In this document: piece by piece, positions 1-5,183 of the stretch
Layout of the letters: each line of letters opens with the position of its first letter
Position numbering within the stretch: position 1 is the first letter of the stretch
Assembly: GCA_051654865.1 (NCBI GenBank)
Contig: JBOFYV010000122.1
Location: forward strand, 1-5,183
DNA: 5,183 bases
Source of the DNA: JBOFOR01 sp051654865
GTDB taxonomy: Bacteria > Bacillota > Clostridia > Peptostreptococcales > Peptostreptococcaceae
Direction of reading: 5' to 3'
Notes under the pieces: model-generated
What the model was told of the DNA's origin: nothing
Seen by the model: only the letters and a program-made list of their open reading frames with translations
Databases searched by the model: none
Made by a program: the position numbers and the translations under genes

Positions 1-118
<118 letters not shown>

Positions 119-136
119 AATCTTTTTTTGTGTCTA

Positions 137-168
137 AAAAGCCTTATATAAAATTATATAAGGCTTTT
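137..168. terminator. Bidirectional intrinsic terminator, 5S rRNA operon / aminotransferase
   Basis: A perfect 14-bp stem pairs 137-150 with 155-168 around the four-base loop AAAT (151-154). The arms are AAAA + GCCTTATATA and TATATAAGGC + TTTT. Because the stem is flanked by an A run on the left and a T run on the right, it reads as an intrinsic terminator on both strands. It ends the rRNA operon going right and the aminotransferase mRNA going left, whose stop codon is only 12 bp away. Only the three G-C pairs near the base give it strength, so some read-through is possible. Confidence 0.85.
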
Positions 169-179
169 AATGTATTAAA

Positions 180-1364
180 TTATATATTAAAAGAAGATAT
201 AAATTTATCCAATCTATCTACTCCTTCTAAAAAATCAAATTCATTACAAGCGAAAGAAATTCTAATATAATCATCCATACCGAAGGCAATTCCTGGTACT
301 ACAGCTACATTATATTTTTCTAAAAATAAATTACAAAACTCTATAGATAGGCTTTCATTATATTTTAATATATCTTTAATACTAGATATATTAATAAATA
401 CATAAAAAGCACCTTCAGGATATATATAATCTATATTATTTATTAAATCTAATTTACTACAAATTAAGTCTCTTCTATTTTTATATGACGTTACCATAAG
501 ATTAATATCATTAGAACATTCTTTTAAAGCACTATATCCTATGTACTGAGCAGTTAAACTTGGATGAGATACTAGGTGTCCTTGAATAGTGCTTATAGCT
601 TTTGCGATAGTTTTATTAGAAGCAGAATACCCTAATCTTAATCCAGTCATAGCAACTGATTTTGAAAAACCATTTATAGTTATAGTTAAATCTTTTGCTC
701 TTTCGTTAATAGAGGCTATAGAAATGAATTTATCATTAAAACATATTTTTTCGTATATCTCATCAGCTAGAATATAAATATTATTCTCAAAGCAAAAATC
801 TACAATTTTTACTAATTCATCTTTACTGTATATAACACCTGTAGGATTAGAAGGATTATTTAACACAAGAAGTTTTGTTTTAGAGGTAACATTATTTTCT
901 AGATCTTCAACAGTAATTTTAAAAGAGTTCTCTGATTTAGTATCAATTAATATTGGATTGGCATTTACCAACTTGATCATTTCAGGATAACTTACCCAAA
1001 ATGGTTTTGGTAATAACACATCATCATTAGGATTTGTTAATGCTAAGAGAGTATTTGTAATGCAGTTTTTAGCTCCACTAGATACTACGATTTCATCTAT
1101 AGAATAGTTACATTTATTTTCCTTTAAAAGTTTGTTACAAATTTCTTCCCTAAGAATTTTTAAACCTGGTACCATATCGTACTTTGTATAGTCATTACTT
1201 AAAGACTCTATTCCTTTAGACTTTGCAACACTAGGAACTGCAAAGTCAGGTTCCCCAATACTTAAATTAATTACATCAATTCCCGAATTTTTCATTTCTG
1301 ATACTTTTGAACTTATACCAATAGTATATGATGGTGTAATACTTGATAACCTATTAGATAACAT
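180..1364 (-). CDS. PLP-dependent class I aminotransferase (aspartate aminotransferase-like, subfamily I-gamma)
   Basis: The 394-residue protein is a cytoplasmic fold-type I aminotransferase that moves an amino group between an amino acid and a 2-oxo acid through pyridoxal phosphate. Visible family marks are SIGEPDF (35-41) near the substrate pocket, the NNPSNPTG motif (169-176, Asn173 facing the cofactor), DEIY (201-204; Asp201 for the pyridine nitrogen, Tyr204 for the phenolic oxygen), the Schiff-base lysine Lys235 in NGFSKS, phosphate-binding Arg243 in GLRLGY, PGIAFG (357-362) and the carboxylate-binding Arg368 in IRISFA. The length is typical of the bacterial AspB-like group. The ATG at 1364 is preceded by AAAAGGGGGA (1380-1371), which supports this start. 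The gene converges on the upstream rRNA operon and diverges from nrdD. Aspartate is the likely donor, but aromatic amino acids or alanine cannot be excluded from sequence, so no symbol is given. Confidence 0.92.
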   Translation of the reverse strand: MLSNRLSSITPSYTIGISSKVSEMKNSGIDVINLSIGEPDFAVPSVAKSKGIESLSNDYTKYDMVPGLKILREEICNKLLKENKCNYSIDEIVVSSGAKNCITNTLLALTNPNDDVLLPKPFWVSYPEMIKLVNANPILIDTKSENSFKITVEDLENNVTSKTKLLVLNNPSNPTGVIYSKDELVKIVDFCFENNIYILADEIYEKICFNDKFISIASINERAKDLTITINGFSKSVAMTGLRLGYSASNKTIAKAISTIQGHLVSHPSLTAQYIGYSALKECSNDINLMVTSYKNRRDLICSKLDLINNIDYIYPEGAFYVFINISSIKDILKYNESLSIEFCNLFLEKYNVAVVPGIAFGMDDYIRISFACNEFDFLEGVDRLDKFISSFNI

Positions 1365-1396
1365 AAAATATCCCCCTTTTATTTATAATTAAGTAT

Positions 1397-1446
1397 ATTA
1401 TACAAAAAAAAATAGAAATTATATATATATGTATAAATTTAAACAA
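1397..1446 (-). promoter_or_regulatory. Candidate promoters of the aminotransferase gene
   Basis: On the minus strand two perfect TATAAT hexamers lie upstream of the aminotransferase. One is at 1402-1397, giving a leader of about 25 nt but with no convincing -35. The other is at 1423-1418, with TTGTTT at 1446-1441 exactly 17 bp upstream, giving a leader of about 45 nt. The surrounding DNA is almost pure A/T, so chance matches are expected and the choice between the two is open. Confidence 0.45.
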
Positions 1447-1471
1447 AAAATATTAAAAATATTTTGATATA

Positions 1472-1484
1472 TGTAATCATTACA
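1472..1484. promoter_or_regulatory. Palindrome with Fur/Zur-family operator geometry
   Basis: TGTAATCATTACA is a perfect inverted repeat around a single central base. Its 11-bp core GTAATnATTAC equals the core of the Bacillus subtilis Zur box, and the geometry is that of Fur-family (Fur, PerR, Zur) operators. It sits exactly in the 17-bp gap between a plus-strand TTGATA (1464-1469) and a weak TACTAG (1487-1492), where a bound repressor could block transcription. The sequence match is direct observation; the regulator is inference. Confidence 0.35.
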
Positions 1485-1500
1485 ATTACTAGGTTTGAAA

Positions 1501-1509
1501 TTATCCACA
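1501..1509 (+). promoter_or_regulatory. Consensus DnaA box
   Basis: TTATCCACA matches the bacterial DnaA-box consensus at all nine positions. It lies 180 bp upstream of the nrdD start. A weaker 7/9 match (ATATTCACA, 1543-1551) follows 42 bp downstream. Binding is plausible, but a single box may have no regulatory effect. Confidence 0.45.
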
Positions 1510-1585
1510 TAGCATTTTCAAGGTTTTAAGTGTGTTTGACTAATATTCACAAATTTGGTAATCTATTTAGGTGGTATTTAGAAAG

Positions 1586-1616
1586 TCCCTTTAACAAAGT
1601 TGAAGGGGATTTTTTT
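1586..1616 (+). terminator. Intrinsic terminator/attenuator upstream of nrdD
   Basis: TCCCTTTAAC (1586-1595) pairs with GTTGAAGGGG (1599-1608) as a 10-bp stem with two G-T wobbles around a three-base loop. A T7 run follows (1610-1616). It reads as a terminator only on the plus strand, yet no plus-strand gene lies upstream before the 5S rRNA. It therefore either ends a short leader or small RNA started within 1464-1575, or insulates nrdD from stray transcription. A possible nearby start is TTGACT (1536-1541) with TAATCT (1559-1564, preceded by TG) 17 bp apart. Confidence 0.7.
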
Positions 1617-1625
1617 AAATTTAGT

Positions 1626-1641
1626 ACACTATATGTAGTGG
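1626..1641. promoter_or_regulatory. NrdR box 1
   Basis: ACACTATATGTAGTGG matches the NrdR consensus acaCwAtATaTwGtgt at 14 of 16 positions, including every capital position. NrdR is the Zn-ribbon/ATP-cone repressor of bacterial ribonucleotide reductase genes. The box lies about -40 to -25 relative to the start site predicted from the -10 at 1654. Confidence 0.85.
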
Positions 1642-1653
1642 TTGGCGGATAGG

Positions 1654-1659
1654 TATGAT
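1654..1659 (+). promoter_or_regulatory. nrdD -10 element
   Basis: TATGAT matches the sigma-A -10 at five of six positions and predicts transcription from about 1666. That gives a 24-nt leader with the ribosome site well placed. No good -35 hexamer is visible at 16-18 bp, where NrdR box 1 lies. The element falls between and partly within the two NrdR boxes, as expected for a repressed nrd promoter. Confidence 0.55.
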
Positions 1660-1673
1660 ACAATATATAGTGA
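1658..1673. promoter_or_regulatory. NrdR box 2
   Basis: ATACAATATATAGTGA matches the NrdR consensus at 14 of 16 positions. It starts 32 bp after box 1, leaving a 16-bp gap, so the two boxes face the same side of the helix about three turns apart. This is the tandem spacing known for NrdR. The box covers the predicted transcription start. Confidence 0.83.
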
Positions 1674-1689
1674 TAGGGGGCGTTTTAAA

Positions 1690-4041
1690 TTGATTAATTT
1701 TGTAAAAAAGAGAGATGGAAGAATAATTCCTTTTAATGAGGATAGAATTACTAGAGCAATATTTTTAGCTGCGAGCAATGTTGCTGAAAAAGAAGAAAAA
1801 GTGCCAGACTATAAAATAGCAGAGGAATTAACTCAAGACGTTATAAGAGTATTAAATAGAAAATTTGGTAACTCTATTCCTGGAGTGGAAGATGTACAGG
1901 ATACAGTTGTAAAAGTATTGATTGAGACAGGACATGCCAAGACAAGTGAAGAATATATAATATATAGAACTGAAAGAAATAGAATCAGAAACTCTAAGTC
2001 TAGATTAATGAAAGCAATAGAAGAAATAACATTTGAAGATGCAAGTGATGCAGATATAAAAAGAGAAAATGCTAATATAAATGGAAATACAGCTATGGGA
2101 ACAATGCTTCAATATGGAAGTGCAGTATCAAAAGAATTTTGTAAAACTCACTTACTAAAGCCAGAGCATTCATTTGCACATGATAATGGAGACATACATA
2201 TACACGATATGGACTTTTTAAATATGGGTACCTTAACATGTTGTCAAATAGACTTAAATAAGTTATTTAAAGGAGGTTTCTCAACAGGACATGGTTTCTT
2301 AAGAGAGCCAAATGATATCATTAGTTATTCTGCACTAGCAGCAATAGCAATACAGAGTAATCAAAATGATCAACATGGTGGTCAAAGTATACCATTCTTT
2401 GACTATGGATTATCAGAAGGTGTATATAAGACATTTAAAAAGTTTTATATATCAAACATTGGAAAAGCTTTAAAACTATTTAAAGGATTAGATAGTGGAG
2501 AAGAGGTAAAAGAAATAGTTATAAGAGCAGAAGAAAGTACAAATACAAAGATATGCTTACAAAGAAATGATGACTACTTAAGTTATGAAAGAAAAGCATT
2601 AAAAGAGAAGTTTGATATAGATGATTCAACTGTATCTAGTATACAGAACTTTGCATTTGAAGAAGCATACAAAGAAACGGATAGAAAAACATACCAAGCA
2701 ATGGAAGCATTTATTCATAATTTAAATACAATGCATTCTAGAGCTGGAGCTCAAGTTCCATTTTCAAGTATAAACTTTGGTACTGATATAAGTGAAGAAG
2801 GTAGAATGGTGACAAAGAATATTTTACTTTCACTAGAAAAAGGATTAGGTAACGGTGAAACTCCTATATTCCCAATATTAATATTTAAAGTTAAAGAAGG
2901 AATAAGTTTAAACCCAGAAGATCCTAATTATGACTTATTTAAATTAGCATGTAGAGTATCAGCTAAAAGGCTATTCCCTAATTTTAGTTTCTTAGATGCA
3001 CCATTTAATGCAAAGTACTATAAAGAGGGTAGACCTGAAACTGAAGCTACATATATGGGATGCAGAACAAGAGTACTTGGAAATGAATGCGGAGAAGAAA
3101 TAGTTAGCGGTAGAGGGAATTTATCGTTTACTACTATAAACTTACCAAGACTAGGTATAAAGTATGGTATAGTTAATAGCGATAAAAATGATATGGATGG
3201 ATTCTTTAGAGAACTAGATGAAAAAATAGATTTAGTTACAGAACAACTATTAGAAAGAATGGAAGTTCAAGGTAACAAGAAAATGAAAAACTTCCCGTTT
3301 TTAATGGGACAAGGTGTATGGCAAGGGTCTGATGAGTTAGGTCCAGAAGATACATTAAAAGAAGTTATAAAGCAAGGAACATTAACTATAGGATTTATCG
3401 GATTAGCTGAATGTCTTGTAGCGTTAATGGGTAAACATCATGGTGAAAGTGAAGATGCACAATTATTAGGTCTAAAAATCATATCTCATATGAGAGAGAG
3501 AATGGAAGATGCAAGTAAAAAGTATAATTTAAACTTCTCATTAATAGCGACACCAGCAGAAGGTCTTTCTGGTAGATTTACTCGTATTGATAAAAAGGTA
3601 TTTGGAGAAATAGAAGGAATTACAGACAAAGAATATTATACAAACTCATTCCATGTTCCAGTATATTATAATATAAGTTCGTTTGATAAGATAAGACTAG
3701 AAGCTCCTTACCATGAACTTACTAATGCTGGTCATATAACTTATATAGAATTAGACGGTAATCCATCAGATAATTTAGAAGCGTTTGAAACTGTAATTAG
3801 AGCGATGAAAGAATCAGGAATAGGATATGGAAGTATAAATCACCCTGTAGATAGAGATCCTATATGTGGATTTTCTGGTGTAATAGATGGTTCTGTATGT
3901 CCTGTATGTGGAAGAAATGAAGATGATAGTGATATGAAGTTTGAAAGAATAAGAAGAATAACTGGATATTTAGTAGGAACCGTAGATAGATTTAATAACG
4001 CTAAACAAGCTGAAGTTAGAGATAGAGTAAAGCATAGATAA
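1690..4041 (+). CDS. nrdD: Anaerobic (class III) ribonucleoside-triphosphate reductase, large subunit
   Basis: NrdD reduces NTPs to dNTPs without oxygen, using a glycyl radical installed by NrdG. Numbering from TTG 1690 gives 783 residues. An N-terminal ATP-cone (about 5-100, from VKKRDGRIIPF to YRTERNRIR) senses ATP/dATP. The barrel carries the active-site Cys pair 184-185 (TLTCCQIDL) and the thiyl-radical Cys458 in MGCRTRV. A C-terminal zinc ribbon (Cys726, Cys737, Cys740) precedes the radical site Gly759 in RRITGYL, and the protein ends with the typical RDRVKH tail. The frame stays open upstream to a TTG at 1642 (799 residues), but that start has no ribosome site and would place NrdR box 2 inside the gene. 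TTG 1690 has AGGGGG at 1675-1680, nine bases away, and puts the ATP-cone at the N-terminus as usual. nrdG follows after 22 bp, in the same operon. The family call is certain; the start is inferred. Confidence 0.95.
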   Translation: MINFVKKRDGRIIPFNEDRITRAIFLAASNVAEKEEKVPDYKIAEELTQDVIRVLNRKFGNSIPGVEDVQDTVVKVLIETGHAKTSEEYIIYRTERNRIRNSKSRLMKAIEEITFEDASDADIKRENANINGNTAMGTMLQYGSAVSKEFCKTHLLKPEHSFAHDNGDIHIHDMDFLNMGTLTCCQIDLNKLFKGGFSTGHGFLREPNDIISYSALAAIAIQSNQNDQHGGQSIPFFDYGLSEGVYKTFKKFYISNIGKALKLFKGLDSGEEVKEIVIRAEESTNTKICLQRNDDYLSYERKALKEKFDIDDSTVSSIQNFAFEEAYKETDRKTYQAMEAFIHNLNTMHSRAGAQVPFSSINFGTDISEEGRMVTKNILLSLEKGLGNGETPIFPILIFKVKEGISLNPEDPNYDLFKLACRVSAKRLFPNFSFLDAPFNAKYYKEGRPETEATYMGCRTRVLGNECGEEIVSGRGNLSFTTINLPRLGIKYGIVNSDKNDMDGFFRELDEKIDLVTEQLLERMEVQGNKKMKNFPFLMGQGVWQGSDELGPEDTLKEVIKQGTLTIGFIGLAECLVALMGKHHGESEDAQLLGLKIISHMRERMEDASKKYNLNFSLIATPAEGLSGRFTRIDKKVFGEIEGITDKEYYTNSFHVPVYYNISSFDKIRLEAPYHELTNAGHITYIELDGNPSDNLEAFETVIRAMKESGIGYGSINHPVDRDPICGFSGVIDGSVCPVCGRNEDDSDMKFERIRRITGYLVGTVDRFNNAKQAEVRDRVKHR

Positions 4042-4063
4042 TAAATCAAGGGGGGAACGAACT

Positions 4064-4603
4064 ATGAAAATAAGATTGTCTTCACCTTTAAGCATAGATA
4101 GTATAGTAGATGGACCAGGATTAAGAATGGTTATATGGACACAAGGATGTATTCATAACTGTTTAGATTGCCACAACCCTCAAACACATAACTTATGTGG
4201 TGGATTTGAAATAGAAACTGATGAGGTTATAGAGAAAATAAAGACATTAAGACTTCAAAGAGGTATAACTTTATCTGGAGGAGAACCATTTTTACAACCA
4301 GAAGCTTTAGAAGAGATATGTAGAGAAGCTAAAAGTAATAACTTAGATGTGTGGGCTTATAGTGGATTTACAATTGAGCAATTATTAGATAATAACAATC
4401 CCTCATATTTTAAAAACTTAAGTTTACTTAAACAAGTGGATATATTAGTAGATGGTAAATTTATAAGTGAAAAGAAAGATATAAGTCTAAAATTTAGAGG
4501 CTCATCTAATCAGAGAATTATAGATGTTCAAAAAAGTATAAAATATAAAGATATAATTTTAGCAGAAGAATACATAGAGGATAGCCTATGTGAAGTTAAA
4601 TAG
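4064..4603 (+). CDS. nrdG: Anaerobic ribonucleotide reductase-activating protein (radical SAM)
   Basis: NrdG is the cytoplasmic activase of NrdD. Its 4Fe-4S cluster cleaves S-adenosylmethionine, and the resulting 5'-deoxyadenosyl radical removes a hydrogen from the NrdD C-terminal glycine. The 179-residue length is normal for this short radical-SAM group. The cluster motif CxxxCxxC is Cys29, Cys33 and Cys36 in GCIHNCLDCHNP. The N-terminus carries the family signature VDGPGLR (15-21), and the SAM-binding SGGEP lies at 71-75, followed by VWAYSGF and VDGKF further on. The ATG is preceded by AAGGGGGGA (4048-4056), about eight bases away. The gene lies 22 bp after nrdD with no terminator between, so it is co-transcribed and shares NrdR control. 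It ends in TAG four bases before a strong terminator. Confidence 0.97.
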   Translation: MKIRLSSPLSIDSIVDGPGLRMVIWTQGCIHNCLDCHNPQTHNLCGGFEIETDEVIEKIKTLRLQRGITLSGGEPFLQPEALEEICREAKSNNLDVWAYSGFTIEQLLDNNNPSYFKNLSLLKQVDILVDGKFISEKKDISLKFRGSSNQRIIDVQKSIKYKDIILAEEYIEDSLCEVK

Positions 4604-4606
4604 TAT

Positions 4607-4643
4607 AAAAAAGAGAAAGTATTTGAATACTTTCTCTTTTTTT
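4607..4643. terminator. Terminator of the nrdDG operon
   Basis: A perfect 16-bp stem pairs 4607-4622 with 4627-4642 around the loop TTGA. The arms are A6 + GAGAAAGTAT and ATACTTTCTC + T6, with T7 on the right and an A run on the left. It is a strong intrinsic terminator for nrdDG. The A run means it could also stop leftward transcription. Confidence 0.92.
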
Positions 4644-4700
4644 ATGGCTATATGAAGCTATAATTATATAAAATATTAATTAAAATAATAAAAGTAAATA

Positions 4701-4784
4701 TGTTGATAAGTAAGTGTATATAGTGGATAAAAAAAATTATATAGAGTAAAATCAATGTTGATAACATGTTAGTATTGTGGATAA
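4701..4784 (-). promoter_or_regulatory. Cluster of four DnaA boxes in a duplicated module
   Basis: Four sites lie in the same orientation and read on the minus strand: TTATCAACA (4709-4701, 8/9), TTATCCACT (4730-4722, 8/9), TTATCAACA (4764-4756, 8/9) and TTATCCACA (4784-4776, 9/9). They form two copies of one pair, weak box then strong box with starts 20-21 bp apart, repeated at a 54-55 bp period. The flanking bases (GGATAAAA) are also shared. This density is well above a chance single match, although A/T-rich DNA favours such motifs. Confidence 0.6.
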
Positions 4785-4850
4785 AATGATATGCTTAATT
4801 TAAAATATAATAATATTTTAAAATACAATTAAAAAATAATTATAAATGTA

Positions 4851-4879
4851 TTGACGATATATATCTTAGGTGATATAGT
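4851..4879 (+). promoter_or_regulatory. rRNA operon promoter P1
   Basis: TTGACG (4851-4856) and TATAGT (4874-4879) lie 17 bp apart, each matching consensus at five of six positions. Start of transcription is predicted near 4886. The A/T-rich DNA upstream (4790-4850) is suited to contact with the RNA polymerase alpha subunit. Confidence 0.8.
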
Positions 4880-4905
4880 ATTACTTGTCCTTAAGAAAAG
4901 GAAAA

Positions 4906-5000
4906 AAAGTTAAAAAATAACTTAAAAAAATAAATTGACAAAGATTAACAACTTTGTTAAACTGAGAAAGTCGAAGAAACGACTTAAAAAAATAAAATGA
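4906..5000 (+). repeat. Duplicated leader hairpin unit
   Basis: Two units of about 33 nt, at 4906-4938 and 4967-5000, share AAAGT, a hairpin, ACTT, an A7 run, TAAA and TGA. Copy one forms AAGTTA/TAACTT (4907-4912 with 4918-4923); copy two forms AAGTCG/CGACTT (4968-4973 with 4980-4985). The stems differ by paired changes (TA/TA against CG/CG) that keep base pairing. P2 begins at the end of copy one, and the boxA-like element begins at the end of copy two. Confidence 0.6.
4935..4963 (+). promoter_or_regulatory. rRNA operon promoter P2
   Basis: A perfect TTGACA (4935-4940) lies 17 bp upstream of TAAACT (4958-4963, four of six). Start of transcription is predicted near 4970, about 145 bp before the 16S gene. 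The spacer and the first part of the -10 carry a 16-bp perfect palindrome (4945-4960). Tandem P1/P2 promoters are usual for rRNA operons. Confidence 0.78.
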
Positions 5001-5010
5001 ACTTTGAAAA
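4998..5010 (+). promoter_or_regulatory. boxA-like antitermination element
   Basis: TGAACTTTGAAAA, followed by TTAAACA, resembles the boxA-type element of Firmicute rRNA leaders (C/A-CTTTGAAAA-type), where Nus factors load to prevent early termination. Its place between P2 and 16S is the expected one. The call rests on similarity and position. Confidence 0.5.
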
Positions 5011-5114
5011 TTAAACAGTAGGTTAATTTATATAATATAATTCTTTATTAAGAATTAAACACAAACAACCAAGCCAGATATTCAGATAATGATTAGCTGA
5101 GCGATGGACAACTT

Positions 5115-5183
<69 letters not shown>

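Larger units (their letters stand above)
1365..1689. other. Divergent intergenic regulatory region, aminotransferase / nrdD
   Basis: This 325-bp stretch has no credible reading frame. From left to right it holds the minus-strand aminotransferase ribosome site and promoters (1371-1446), an all-A/T inverted repeat (1447-1454 with 1458-1465), a Fur-family-like palindrome (1472-1484), a consensus DnaA box (1501-1509), a terminator hairpin (1586-1616), two NrdR boxes (1626-1641 and 1658-1673) around a TATGAT -10 (1654-1659), and the nrdD ribosome site AGGGGG (1675-1680). Confidence 0.7.
4644..5114 (+). other. Gene-free region: DnaA-box cluster, rRNA promoters and rRNA leader
   Basis: No coding frame is credible in these 471 bp. 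The first half is extremely A/T rich and holds four DnaA-box-like sites (4701-4784), followed by an A/T stretch (4785-4850) that could serve as an UP element or an easily melted segment. The second half holds promoters P1 and P2, small hairpins (4888-4902, 4907-4923, 4968-4985, 5038-5057), a boxA-like element (4998-5010) and an imperfect palindrome TCAG...CTGA (5082-5100) just before the mature 16S end. Confidence 0.75.

Noticed and set aside
119..136. tRNA gene or second rRNA spacer after the 5S
   Set aside because: Only 18 bases with a T7 run separate the 5S end from the terminator stem.
589..777. Open frame of 62 codons on the plus strand
   Set aside because: It lies entirely antisense within the aminotransferase, has no ribosome site, and its residues are the complement pattern of a real gene.
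1447..1465. Inverted repeat AAAATATT/AATATTTT as a terminator or operator
   Set aside because: It is purely A/T in purely A/T DNA, without G-C pairs or a useful T tract; chance is sufficient.
1569..1616. Possible T-box riboswitch 3' end (AGGTGGTA followed by a terminator)
   Set aside because: The T-box sequence is degenerate after GGTGGTA, the antiterminator pairing is weak, no stem I or specifier loop is apparent upstream, and nrdD is not an amino-acid gene. A covariance search would settle it.
3840..4049. Open frame of 69 codons on the minus strand
   Set aside because: It is antisense to the conserved zinc ribbon and glycyl-radical end of nrdD; no independent start signal or family resemblance is visible.
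4711..4726. Third NrdR box after nrdG
   Set aside because: Only the right half (ATATAGTG) matches; the left half fails at four positions (11/16 overall), and the stretch overlaps the DnaA-like box at 4722.
4701..4850. Chromosomal replication origin
   Set aside because: DnaA boxes followed by A/T-rich DNA resemble part of an origin, but there is no dnaA/dnaN context and rRNA promoters follow directly; a DnaA-binding regulatory site is the more cautious reading.

Overview
The window is AT-rich, low-GC Gram-positive (Firmicutes) DNA that lies between two ribosomal RNA operons on the same strand. It opens with an essentially complete 5S rRNA and closes with the first ~70 bases of a 16S rRNA. The 16S start, the very AT-rich intergenic DNA, the G-rich Shine-Dalgarno sequences and an anaerobic ribonucleotide reductase point to a strict anaerobe of the Clostridia. 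Peptostreptococcaceae (Clostridioides/Paraclostridium/Romboutsia-like) is my best guess, but it is inferred and not proven here.

Layout. 1-118: 5S rRNA (+). 137-168: a hairpin with an A tract on one side and a T tract on the other, shared as terminator by the rRNA operon (+) and the converging aminotransferase gene. 180-1364 (-): a PLP-dependent class I aminotransferase. 1365-1689: a dense regulatory region between the divergent aminotransferase and nrdD genes. It holds a Fur-family-like palindrome, a perfect DnaA box, an intrinsic terminator with no gene in front of it, and a pair of NrdR boxes 32 bp apart straddling a -10 element. 1690-4041 (+): nrdD, the class III (oxygen-sensitive, glycyl-radical) ribonucleoside-triphosphate reductase. 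4064-4603 (+): nrdG, its radical-SAM activase. 4607-4643: terminator. 4644-5114: a gene-free stretch with a duplicated DnaA-box module (4701-4784), two tandem rRNA promoters (P1 4851-4879, P2 4935-4963), leader hairpins and a boxA-like element, leading into the 16S rRNA at about 5115.

How the genes work together. NrdG uses S-adenosylmethionine and a 4Fe-4S cluster to place a glycyl radical on the C-terminal Gly of NrdD. NrdD then reduces NTPs to dNTPs without oxygen. The paired NrdR boxes indicate repression by the (d)ATP-sensing NrdR regulator. They also show that the longest reading frame, from a TTG at 1642, starts too early: the TTG at 1690, with an AGGGGG ribosome site, is the better start. 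The aminotransferase is functionally separate.

No wholly new system is evident; the coding genes are ordinary. The points of interest are regulatory: the orphan terminator before nrdD, the DnaA-box clusters around the nrd genes and the rRNA promoters, a palindrome overlapping rRNA P2, and a duplicated leader hairpin whose two copies differ by compensatory base changes.
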